Positions 1-9,500 of a DNA stretch of 64,000 nucleotides are shown here, piece by piece. The notes beneath the pieces are model-generated. The model saw nothing but the letters and a program-made list of their open reading frames with translations, did no database searches and was not told the origin of the DNA. Position numbers and translations under genes: made by a program. The first letter of the stretch is position 1; each line of letters starts with the position of its first letter. The stretch is from Leuctra nigra (lineage: Eukaryota; Arthropoda; Insecta; Plecoptera; Leuctridae): the NCBI GenBank assembly GCA_934045905.1, contig OW203762.1, positions 23,716,345-23,780,344 of the forward strand. Direction: 5' to 3'.

Positions 1-1120
1 TAGTCCAACACATTTCTTAAATTTGGTTGCAATCGGTACAGCCGTTTTCGATAAATGATGTCACTTCCGGTTTTAACAATGGCGGCCGAAATTGATGTCG
101 TATTTAATTCATAATTATAAGTCCTACATAATTACATAATTTAGTTGCAATCCGTACAGCCGTTTTCGATATATGACGTCACTCCCGGTTTTAACAATGG
201 TGGCCGAAAATAATGTCAACTTGAATTCATAATTATTAGTCCTACACATTTCCAAAATTTGGTTGCAATCGGTAGAGCCGTTTTCGATATATGACGTCAC
301 CTCCGGTTTTAAAAATGGCGGCCGAGAACACAGCAACCTTGAATTTATAAATATTTACAGTGTACGATTACTAAATATCTATTTAAAATAAATAAAGTGG
401 TGAATTAAGTGTAATTTTGCATATAAATTACGTAATTTAGCATATTTATGACGTCATTTCCGGTATAGGTAATAAAAAAACAATCTAGTTTTATCTAGTT
501 GATACTTCTTGAATGACCTTCTGAATTTATTAGCGCTAATTTCCGTCAAATCGGTCATGCCGTTTCCAATATATGACGTCACTTCCGGTTTAACTTAGTG
601 GTTCCTCCCGCCATTTCCGGTACCGTTAATTTGTATATTTATTCATCCCAATTGATTTTTCAAATAGATTGCAGAATAAATAGACAGGATCTATTTCAGT
701 TGTAATCGGTACAGGCATTTTCGATATATGACGTCACTTCCGGTTTCAGGAATGGCGGCCGAGAACACTGCAACCTTGAAATTTTAATTGTTATTGTCTA
801 TGTTACAATGTAAGTTCATTTTGTATGTATTTTAAGTATAATTTGTTGAAATTAGATAAATATTGCGTATTTATGACGTCACTTCCGGTTTAGAAAATAA
901 GAAAATAATTTTTTTTTATTGATACTTCATATAGATGACCATCTAAATCGAATGGCGCTAATTTCGTTCCGATCAGTTTTTCTGTTTTTGAGATATGACG
1001 TCACTTCCGGTTTCAAAATGGCGGCATAAAACCAGTTATAGCAAAAGGCACCTCAGACGCCAAAAGTGCATATGTGGTAAAAATTTCAAATCAATCGGTT
1101 CAGCCGTTTAGGCTGTGGCC
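1..1120 (+). repeat. Dispersed repeat: array of CRE/ETS/YY1-like motif units
   Basis: A degenerate unit recurs about every 115-155 bp. Each unit reads roughly 'CGGTACAGCCGTTTTCGAT', then 'ATATGACGTCACTTCCGGTT', then often 'AATGGCGGCCGA'. The TGACGTCA core, or a one-base variant, occurs near 57, 175, 292, 449, 574, 729, 875 and 996. TGACGTCA is the CRE octamer, CTTCCGG an ETS core, and AATGGCGGC resembles a YY1 site. No coding potential is seen. An inverted copy lies at 45523-46400, so this is a dispersed element. The left end is cut by the window edge. Confidence 0.8.
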
Positions 1121-1465
1121 TGTTTACCGGATTTAAATTCCAGGATACTACTACTACTACTACTACTAAGATTATTATTATTAATATTATTATGAAAACC
1201 GCCCTAAAACACTGTTTTTACGGCCCTCTAGCGAGCAAAGGGCGTAACCTTTTGTTCCCAAATTTGGTATATGTTGTAGGGTGGGCCATAGCTCGAAATT
1301 GAGATATTTTCCAACAATGTGAGATTCCCCAATTTTAAGATCCAGTAGGCCGAAAATGCCACTTTGATGCTTACAGTAAAAGTGGGTTTGCTCCAGCCTT
1401 TATATGAGAGTGTGCGCGCGCCGTACGACTTGGCTGGCGGGGAGCGACCGCTCCACTAGATCACA
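1121..1465 (+). repeat. Distal part of the same dispersed repeat
   Basis: This stretch includes a short (CTA)n run at 1146-1168. From about 1195 to 1460 it matches, in reverse complement and the same order, the sequence at 45523-45830 (for example 'GGCCGAAAATGCCACTTTGA' against the 'GCATTTTCGGCC' stretch there). It ends in the palindrome 'GGAGCGACCGCTCC' near 1440, probably the element end. No protein-coding signal. Confidence 0.7.
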
Positions 1466-1550
1466 AATAGTCTGTCCCACCCCAACGTGGCATTGGAATT
1501 TTTCAGCAGAACAATTATTTTGGTTTTCCCGTATGTCAAAAACTCAGCCG

Positions 1551-1610
1551 TCTGTACACTCGTCGTTCTTTTCTCCTCAGGATAGTAAGAAAGAACGACA
1601 AGTGTACAGA
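1551..1610. repeat. Short inverted repeat (hairpin)
   Basis: The arm 'TCTGTACACTCGTCGTTCTT' is followed after about 20 bp by its near-perfect reverse complement ending 'CAAGTGTACAGA'. The arms are about 20 bp. It is probably a foldback MITE remnant related to the hairpins at 1957-2217, which share the 'CAGCCGTCTGTA' motif. Confidence 0.7.
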
Positions 1611-1956
1611 TAAGCAGTATTGGAAATATACTTTAAATGTTATGGAAGTAAAACATGCTCATTCTACTGCCACGTTAGGGTTAGGGTGGGACTTATGATA
1701 AATATGTACTACTAATAGGTACTTCTAATAATCTGTTGCGCATTTATTTTATACCCATGAAAACAATCTGCGCGTTTCACTCATGGTAGAATGGAGAAAC
1801 TGAGTAATTTCTGTGTACCTTGGATGTACGTGTTTTAAGTAATTATTTCCCCAAAAAATTACTTTTGATTAATATCCGCACTCGCATATTCTGGGAGGTC
1901 CTCCCCCCTTGCATAATTCCTATACGGATTGTGCTGACAGGTCAAATATTCAAATA

Positions 1957-2137
1957 CTACAGTTCGTTTTTCCTATGTTTGAACTCTCTACAGACCGAGA
2001 CACCGTCAGTTGTTCTGTTAGGCCGAGAAAGACAACATTGCAAGGTGAGCGCGCAATGAAGTCTTTCTCGGCCTAACAGAACAACTGACTGTGGCTCCAT
2101 CTGGTGAGAGTTCAAACATAGGAAAAACGAACTGTAG
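1957..2137. repeat. Long hairpin (foldback element)
   Basis: The left arm begins 'CTACAGTTCGTTTTTCCTAT' and the right arm ends with its reverse complement at 2137. Pairing continues inward through 'TGTTCTGTTAGGCCGAGAAA' to an inner 'CATTGC/GCAATG' pair around a short loop near 2042-2052, with one less well-paired patch. Arms are about 85 bp. No ORF of interest. Confidence 0.75.
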
Positions 2138-2152
2138 TTTCACTGACTGAAT

Positions 2153-2217
2153 CACAGCCGTCTGTAAACTAGTCGAGAGTACCTACAGACCATGGTTGAA
2201 TCCTACAGACGGCTGTG
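2153..2217. repeat. Second hairpin with the CAGCCGTCTGTA motif
   Basis: 'CACAGCCGTCTGTA' at 2153-2166 pairs with 'TACAGACGGCTGTG' at 2204-2217. It sits just right of the larger hairpin and shares its motif with the hairpin at 1551. Confidence 0.65.
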
Positions 2218-3160
2218 GAATGCCAAGATATGACGACAGGTCGGTCACTAGTTAGCGCTAGCGTCGAGGGAGGTCACTTTTAAATAAAGTATTTCTAGCT
2301 ACACAGACCTTATTTTCATAAAAACTGAGAATAAGAATTAAAAATTGATGTTGATATTTGGTTATTTATCGAAATAGTGGATAATTATTATATATTGTAG
2401 TGAAGTAATTATATTTTGATCATATATATTTGACAGCTGTCAGTATGCTTTTTTGTTTCCAATTGGGAGTCGTCTCGGTATGACATGGATTTTGATTTAG
2501 AAATTGCAATATCTTCTTATTTTCAAACACGTTATAATTGTTAGGGCGCTGTGTCCCAGAGAAAAGTAAAGAGGTGAGAGAATGAATGTGCGCTGAGTCC
2601 CAGACAAACGAGAGCGTGTGGACTGTATGATAAAGGTGTTTGGCTTACCCTGGTCGGCGTCGTGCGGCGTCGTTCTCGATGTAGTTGGATGTCGCCATTC
2701 ATGCGTTGGTAGGTTGAAGGTGGGACGTTGCAACGAGGGTAAGATAGGAACGGTAACTGGGGAATAGAGAGTGATTGTACTTAAACTTTAACTTAGTTTA
2801 TTACGCTCTGGTCGAACAAACGAAAAGAACTCTGGCGAACTCTGGCTGGATTTTGCACACATGCTAATATCATTCTAACTTAATAGTGTATAGTTTTTGA
2901 GAGCTGCCCTTTGATTGGTTAAAATATTAAAATATCTCCTGATTGGTCGAAAATCAAAATGTTCCGATTAAGTTCATATTTTTCATGAACATTAAGACTA
3001 CCATTTTCTCTTATTTTACGAGTTTTCAGCCCAATCATTACAAAACGTATGCACTTATTGATTAGTAAGCTGGATTTTATTGTCAGCCATGTTGCCAACC
3101 ATGTTGCCAGAAACACTTGCTGATCTGAGACTGCTTTTTTAATGTACCTACCTCATAATC
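2218..3160. other. Non-coding, nothing recognised
   Basis: AT-rich sequence. The only ORFs are short, with no recognisable motif or splice context. I see no RNA gene or clear repeat here. Confidence 0.5.
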
Positions 3161-3164
3161 TATA

Positions 3165-3256
3165 ATTATTCTATATTTTAAAATCTCTGCCACCTGTACA
3201 TGTACAATTTGTAGAGAATAAAACCAATATTATTATTATTATTATTATTATTATTG
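3165..3256 (+). mobile_element. 3' end fragment of a CR1-like LINE with (ATT)n tail
   Basis: 'CTCTGCCACCTGTACATGTA' followed by 'CAATTTGTAGAGAATAAAAC' and an (ATT)n run matches the layout of the 3' end of the CR1-type element at 30775-30835 ('CCTCTACCACCTGT', then 'ACAAATTGTAGAAAAATAAA', then a short tandem tail). It is a severely 5'-truncated copy of a related element. Confidence 0.6.
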
Positions 3257-3260
3257 TGTT

Positions 3261-4079
3261 TATGGACAGCCGTCAATAATGTGATTCTCACGGCCTTCTG
3301 AACACACACTTTTCTTGACGCATCGTTCAAAACACGGCCTCCTTTATAAGTTCGTTTCACTACACGTTTCCCGGCCTGTCCACCAACTGAAAATCAGTGG
3401 TTCCACATTTCGGCACAGGCCAAGGGCGCTAGTTGACACCCTACGCCTCCCTTATGAAAATAGTACATGACCAGCTGATGACAACATAGTATGCAGTGGT
3501 TGCTTTTGTCTTTGAAAGAGCTGTCAGTTAAGAAAATGCAAGTAGTAAGCCAATATTGTGCGTGAATTCAACATTAAATATTATTTTAATGCTTTATAAG
3601 TAATATTTTAAACAATTAATAATATATTAGTTCTTGGAATATAACCTCAGCACCAGTTTCGTCTACATATTGAATGTGTTTGGTTATATGATTCTACATT
3701 TATTTTTTTAACCTCACAATAAATTACGTTTCCCATGTCTTACTCTCAGAACTTATTAAAATAAGAGGTAATTGTAGACGAGACGTCGCACATCTTTGAT
3801 GATTGACCATGATGTATAATTAAACTACTTTCTGTCATCTTCCTTCTTTTACCAAATAGAATATCACATGGGAGATGAAGGAGGAATATTACATCCTTTT
3901 GGACATTCTGTAGTGATTTTCCTTCATTTACCAAGTCCGGTTTTTAGCCGTGCAGACGCCTCGTCTATAATTACCAAATACGAATCTATTGATTTTAACT
4001 TTTAATTTGTACTGTGACATTTTCAGTATTGCCATATACCTAGGTAAGTCCTACAAGCGTATGCTAGGCTGTTAGTTAA
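3261..4079. other. Non-coding, nothing recognised
   Basis: AT-rich stretch up to the target site of the nested LTR complex. No ORF with recognisable content, no RNA gene and no clear repeat. Confidence 0.5.
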
Positions 4080-4083
4080 GTTT

Positions 4084-4251
4084 TATTAGGCCTTGCCTAA
4101 TAGATAGGCTCTGGCGGAAGAGATCAAGGAAGCAGAGAGAAGAGAAGAAGGGGAGGATTATTGTGTATGAAAATGAAAGTTTGGTTCTTGTCAGAAGAAA
4201 ATAAAGTCTTTTAAACTAATCTTGTTGTATTTCTATCTCCTGGACACAACA
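4084..4251 (+). repeat. 5' LTR of the non-autonomous element
   Basis: 168 bp, from 'TATTAGGCCTTGCC' to 'CTCCTGGACACAACA'. It contains 'AATAAAG' near 4200, a plausible poly(A) signal. It matches the reassembled 3' LTR, and the GTTT target duplication lies immediately upstream. Confidence 0.9.
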
Positions 4252-4253
4252 AG

Positions 4254-4271
4254 TGGGGGCTCGTCCGAATT
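4254..4271 (+). other. Primer binding site, tRNA-Pro type
   Basis: 'TGGGGGCTCGTCCGAATT' starts two bases after the 5' LTR. It matches the complement of the 3' end of tRNA-Pro, the primer type known from murine leukaemia virus and several Metaviridae. Confidence 0.8.
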
Positions 4272-4329
4272 TCACTTTTAACCCAGGTATTTCATACAAT
4301 TTCCAAGCCAGGCACGTTTGTCTGTTGGA

Positions 4330-6198
4330 ATGGAGAAAAACATAGAATCTTGCTGCCGGTTGGACCAACTTCCAGGGTGGAGCAGGTTGCCCCTCGACCT
4401 GCAACGCGACATGTTACGTTTCAAGGCCTGTGACTCTCAAGGTTTCTTGGCTGCAATGCGTCAAATAGTAGCAGAACGAGCAGCGTCCACGACGCCTGCT
4501 GTACTATCAGTTCAGGACACAACCGCCACGCCTTCTCCACTTCGACGTCAAGGGGACTCCGTCGAAGATTCCCAGGTGCAATGCATGGACTCCGTCGAAG
4601 GTTCCGAGGTGCAGTGCATGGACTCCGTCGAGGATTCCCAGGTGCAATGCATGGACTCCGTCGAGGATTCCCAGGTGCAGGGCACGGACTCCGTCGAGGA
4701 TTCCCAGGTGCAATGCATGGACTCCCTCGAGGATTCCCAGGTGCAGTGCATGGACTCCGTCGAGGATTCCCAGGTGCAATGCATGGACTCCGTCGAGGAT
4801 TCCCAGGTGCAGTGCATGGACTCCGTCGAGGATTCCCAGGTGCAGTGCATGGACTCCGTCGAGGATTCCCAGGTGCAATGCATGGACTCCGTCGAAGATT
4901 CCCAGGTGCAATACATGGACTCCGTCGAGGATTCCCAGGTGCAATGCATGGACTCCGTCGAGGATTCCCAGGTGCAGGGCACGGACTCCGTCGAGGATTC
5001 CCAGGTGCAGTGCATGGATTCCGTCGAGGATTCCCAGGTGCAATGCATGGACTCCGTCGAGGATTCCCAGGTGCAGTGCATGGACTCCGTTGAGGATTCC
5101 CAGGTGCAGGGCACAGACTCCGTCGAGGATTCAGCAAGGCAGTGCACGGACGCCGTCGAGGATTCCAAGGTGCAGTGCATGGACTCCGTCGAGGATTCTG
5201 CAAGGCAGTGCACGGACGCCGTCGAGGATTCCCAGGTGCAGGGCACGGACTCCGTCGAGGATTCCCAGGTGCAATGCATGGACTCCCTCGAGGATTCCCA
5301 GGTGCAGTGCATGGACTCCGTCGAGGATTCCCAGGTGCAATGCATGGACTCCGTCGAGGATTCCCAGGTGCAGTGCATGGACTCCGTCGAGGATTCCCAG
5401 GTGCAATGCATGGACTCCGTCGAAGATTCCCAGGTGCAATACATGGACTCCGTCGAGGATTCCCAGGTGCAATGCATGGACTCCGTCGAGGATTCCCAGG
5501 TGCAGGGCACGGACTCCGTCGAGGATTCCCAGGTGCAGTGCATGGATTCCGTCGAGGATTCCCAGGTGCAATGCATGGACTCCGTCGAGGATTCCCAGGT
5601 GCAGTGCATGGACTCCGTTGAGGATTCCCAGGTGCAGGGCACAGACTCCGTCGAGGATTCAGCAAGGCAGTGCACGGACGCCGTCGAGGATTCCAAGGTG
5701 CAGTGCATGGACTCCGTCGAGGATTCTGCAAGGCAGTGCACGGACGCCGTCGAGGATTCCAAGGTGCAGTGCATGGACTCCGTCGAGGATTCTGCAAGGC
5801 AGTGCACGGACGCCGTCGAGGATTCCAAGGTGCAGCGCACAGACTCCGCCGAGGATTCGAAGCGACGCGAAGCGACGACAAACCGTCCATACACCGCGAC
5901 ACAAGTTCGCAAGTACGCAGCTACACTACGCTGCAGGTACTCAGCGTCGCCAGGCACCACCGCACCGCAAAGGCATTGCAAGCGGTCTGGCATCAAAGAG
6001 GAATGGTCCGTTCCGTATTGTCCGGGCCATAGGATGCAACATCTAAGAGCTCGGCGGTCCGAAGTCTGGCAAGTCAGCGGGCAGGGCAAATGTAGACCGA
6101 TTGTTGCCGGTCATTCCCGTTCCCGCATGGGTGCGTTGCGGCTAAGCACCCATGCCTCAAGGCTCTTTTTGGAGGGGGAATTATTAGGCCTTGCCTAA
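4330..6198 (+). CDS. Repeat-protein ORF of the non-autonomous LTR element
   Basis: 622 codons from the ATG at 4330; a TTG lies four codons upstream but ATG is preferred. The N-terminus (about 75 aa, starting MEKNIESCCRLDQLPGW) has no domain I recognise. About residues 76-510 are roughly 39 copies of an 11-residue unit of the type DSVEDSQVQCM, with variants such as DSARQCTDAVED. The C-terminal ~110 aa are Arg/His-rich and run into the 3' LTR. No CCHC knuckle, protease or RT is seen. Because the repeat unit is 33 bp and poor in stops, long ORFs exist in other frames and on the other strand, so openness alone is weak evidence of translation. The N-terminus could be a remnant of gag; that is a guess. 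Confidence 0.5.
   Translation: MEKNIESCCRLDQLPGWSRLPLDLQRDMLRFKACDSQGFLAAMRQIVAERAASTTPAVLSVQDTTATPSPLRRQGDSVEDSQVQCMDSVEGSEVQCMDSVEDSQVQCMDSVEDSQVQGTDSVEDSQVQCMDSLEDSQVQCMDSVEDSQVQCMDSVEDSQVQCMDSVEDSQVQCMDSVEDSQVQCMDSVEDSQVQYMDSVEDSQVQCMDSVEDSQVQGTDSVEDSQVQCMDSVEDSQVQCMDSVEDSQVQCMDSVEDSQVQGTDSVEDSARQCTDAVEDSKVQCMDSVEDSARQCTDAVEDSQVQGTDSVEDSQVQCMDSLEDSQVQCMDSVEDSQVQCMDSVEDSQVQCMDSVEDSQVQCMDSVEDSQVQYMDSVEDSQVQCMDSVEDSQVQGTDSVEDSQVQCMDSVEDSQVQCMDSVEDSQVQCMDSVEDSQVQGTDSVEDSARQCTDAVEDSKVQCMDSVEDSARQCTDAVEDSKVQCMDSVEDSARQCTDAVEDSKVQRTDSAEDSKRREATTNRPYTATQVRKYAATLRCRYSASPGTTAPQRHCKRSGIKEEWSVPYCPGHRMQHLRARRSEVWQVSGQGKCRPIVAGHSRSRMGALRLSTHASRLFLEGELLGLA
4555..5859 (+). repeat. 33-bp minisatellite, ~39 copies, with higher-order block
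   Basis: The unit is about 'GACTCCGTCGAGGATTCCCA' plus 'GGTGCAATGCATG' (33 bp). Variants are arranged in a larger block: the diagnostic 'GACTCCCTCG' unit at 4720 recurs at 5281 (561 bp = 17 units), and the 'CAATACATGG' variant recurs 528 bp apart (16 units). This shows one block duplication followed by a one-unit deletion or gain. Confidence 0.9.
6171..6181 (+). other. Polypurine tract of the non-autonomous LTR element
   Basis: 'GGAGGGGGAAT' lies immediately before the 3' LTR start at 6182, the expected position for plus-strand priming. Confidence 0.75.
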
Positions 6199-6226
6199 TA
6201 GATAGGCTCTGGCGGAAGAGATCAAG
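6182..6226 (+). repeat. 3' LTR of the non-autonomous element, left part
   Basis: The first 45 bp of the LTR, identical to 4084-4128. It ends in CAAG (6223-6226), which is the target site duplicated by the gypsy insertion. Confidence 0.9.
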
Positions 6227-6484
6227 TGTTAAAGGCTTACTATCGGGCTACAGTTTCCTTTACGGTTTTTGGGCGTCGAATAATAATTACATCGGTATTT
6301 ATATAATTATTATAGTTTAATTTCACAAGGACATTACATCTTATCAAACTTCCATTTCAAGACAACTTCCAACAATTAACTTTTCTCTCTTCTTTTGTTC
6401 TTTAAAATTACTACAGCTTGCAAACCTAACAAACACATGAACTACTTTATCGACATACAGTCTGGCCAACATTAATAGCTAACA
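6227..6484 (-). repeat. Gypsy 3' LTR
   Basis: 258 bp, TG...CA ended, matching the reassembled right LTR. In element orientation it follows the gag-pol stop by about 90 bp. Confidence 0.95.
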
Positions 6485-6572
6485 CTCGGCCAACCTGAAA
6501 TTGATCGACCTCGATCAAGAAAACATGTCCAGTTTTACAAATTATGAAGTTAAACACAATAAAATAATCAAA

Positions 6573-9500
6573 TTAATCAATAACATAATCTTTCAAATAA
6601 TCTGGCTGTCTACGAACGCGCTTTTCATTTACTGGATTAGTTTCTACGTCGTCTTCTTCTTCACTTTCATTTTCTTCCTCCATACATTCATTCTTCCAAG
6701 GCTTCAACTGAGAAACATGTGCAGTTGAACTATAAAAATAGCCTGTTTTTCCTTCTTCCAAATCCGCAACTTTGTATGTATCTCCCGGCAATACTGCTGT
6801 TATCACTAGGGGTCCGCGATACTTTGCTTGCGTTTTTGTCGGTTGTCCTGTTGCTGTTGGGGCTTTCTTCATAAATACAATTTCTCCCGGTACGTACTTG
6901 ATTCCTACGAAATGTCGCTTGTCATAACGATCCTTCATGTCACCTTGCATTTCAATAATTCTTGCTCGGGCTGACGTTTGTAGTTCAGCGGAACTTTGCC
7001 AGGTGTCGTACTGATCATCAGTCGTCAGGGTCCTCAGAAGCCCATCATGAAATATCGGCGAATAACCATGCAGGAGTTCAAAGGGACTCTTACCGGTGGT
7101 TTTGTTGGCGGCGGTGTTCACGTCTCTCTCGATTCTCTTGATGCTTTTGTCCCAATCTCGTTGAGCATGATCCTCAATCGCGATGGAGATCAGTGGTATT
7201 AGAGTACGATTAACACGCTCTACCTGACCATTTCCGTGTGGATGTCTCGGCGAATTTAGAGTGTGATGAATCCCATTGTGCTCACAAAAATCTGTGAATT
7301 TCTGAGCAGTGAAACATGATCCTCGATCTGTTATTACTCTGGTCGGGTAACCTTTGTCCATGACAAATTCTTCCATTGAACGTAAAACATTCTTCACTGA
7401 AGTGTCTCTCAGTGGATATAGCTTGACAAATTTTGTTAAATTGTCAGTTAATACAAGAAGTTCTTGGTTTCCTTTTGAGCTTTTGATAAAGGGGCCTAAA
7501 TGGTCCAAATGGATTGTAGCAAATGGTCGCTTACCAGGTGGAATCGGATGCAGAAGTCCTGGTGTCTTACCTCCTCTACTCTTGTACAGTATGCACTCCG
7601 CGCACATGTGGATGTGTTGTCGGATGTATCTGCGGATGTAGGCAAACCAGTACAGCTCAGTGATTCTTGCGACTACTCGATCTACTGAAAAATGTCCAGA
7701 AAGGTCATGAAATTTAACAGCAAGACTTTTTCTCATCGATTTAGGCATGACGTAAAGATATCGAGTTGTTCCATCTTTGTTCGTTACGATTCTGTACAGT
7801 CGGTCATTCTGTAGTTTGAAGTGCTTCACGCGATCTTGTTCTTGTGATGTTCGTTCTTCATCTTCTTTCTTCAAGATTCTTATCAATTCTTGCAGATCGG
7901 CGTCTCCATGCTGAATCATAAGGACGTGGTCTTCTGTGTTCAGTGTCAAGAACACATCGAATCGTGATTCAATAATGTTCTCCATTGTGTCGGTTGCTTC
8001 TTCGGACGGAGCGCGACTCAATGCGTCGACGTGATTCATTTTAATACCAGGGCGATGACGAATCTCTCGAATATTAAACTCTTGGATCAGATTGTACCAA
8101 CGTGCAATTTGCGGGTTCAGGGTCTTGTGAGTATTCATGTAGACAAGTGATTGACAATCCGTTATGATTGTGAACTCGAGGGGCAACAGAAATTGACGCA
8201 GTCTATCCAATGTCCAGACTATTGCCATGAGTTCTAGTTTTGACGAATGATAGTTGTGTTCTACAGACGTTGTCTTCTTCGAGACACAATACACTAGATG
8301 CAGTTTTCCATCAGTGCCTTCTTGAAGTAGCATCCCTCCCAAGCCATCTGCTGAAGCGTCGGTGTGAACTTCCGTTCGGGCTGCAGGGTTGTACAACATC
8401 AGAGTCGGTTTCGATACTAATGCGCTTTTTAGATCATCGAATGCTTGGTCTTGTTCAGTATTCCATACAAAAGCTTCACTTTTCCGAGTTAGTCTTGATA
8501 ACGGTTCGGCTATTCGTGCGTAATGCGGAATAAAACGACGAAAGAAACCTGTCAAACCTAACCAACGCCGTATCTCGTGAACGTTCTTCGGCTTTGGAAA
8601 CTCTTCAATTGCGATTAACTTACGATTGCCTGGCTTAAGGTGATTCGTCGAAATTACAAATCCCAGGTAGTCAATCTCTTCCTTTCCAAATTCACATTTT
8701 GACAATTTGCAAGTCAAACCGGCTTTTTGCAATGCGGCAAAAACAAGTGTTAAACGCTGGATCATTTCGGTCCAAGATGACGCAGGGATCAATATATCGT
8801 CCAGATAACAGAGAGCAATCGTGTTACGCAAATCTCCTAACGCTATGTTCATGGCACGTTGAAATTCACTAGGAGCATTGGTCAAACCAAACATCATGCG
8901 TTCGAACTGACCGGTTGTATCTGGCGTTACAAAGGCGGTTTTCTCCTTTGCAGAATCTGCTAACGGAATTTGCAGATATCCATGTGCGAGATCAAGTACA
9001 GCATACATCTTACTGTTCGATAGACGTTCCAACATGTCGTCTACGTTCGGAAGGGCAAATTTCATCTTGACGGTCTGGAGGTTCAAACGGCGATAGTCAA
9101 CTACCATACGATATTCACCTGTTTTCTTTCGGACTAATAGAACAGGACTAGCATACGGGGAACGAGTATCGGTAACTATTCCGTTTTGCTTCCACTCCTT
9201 TACGATCTTGTTTATCTCGTCGCGTTCTTGTGCAGTAGTCTTGTACGGTCTAGAAGCTACGGGTTTACTTCCTTCTTGTTCAAGAATCTCCATTTTTACA
9301 ATGTTTGTGCATCCTAGTTCATGCATGTTTGTAGCAAAACAGTCACGATACGTATTAACTAGTTCCAAAAGTTCTGATTTTTCAGTTTCAGTAATCTTCG
9401 GTCCTACTTTCAAGTCTGCAATCTTGATCGGTTCGGGAAGATCAGCGGGAAGATCATCGTCTTCACTTATCGTATAAATATCTTCTACTATGTCGGCTCG

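Noticed and set aside
4421..6089. Long ORFs on both strands and in other frames (up to 513 aa) over the 33-bp repeat
   Set aside because: They follow from a stop-poor repeat whose length is a multiple of three. They are shadows of the array, with no independent support.
6573..6700. Possible env gene downstream of gypsy pol
   Set aside because: Only about 90 bp separate the gag-pol stop from the LTR; no third ORF.
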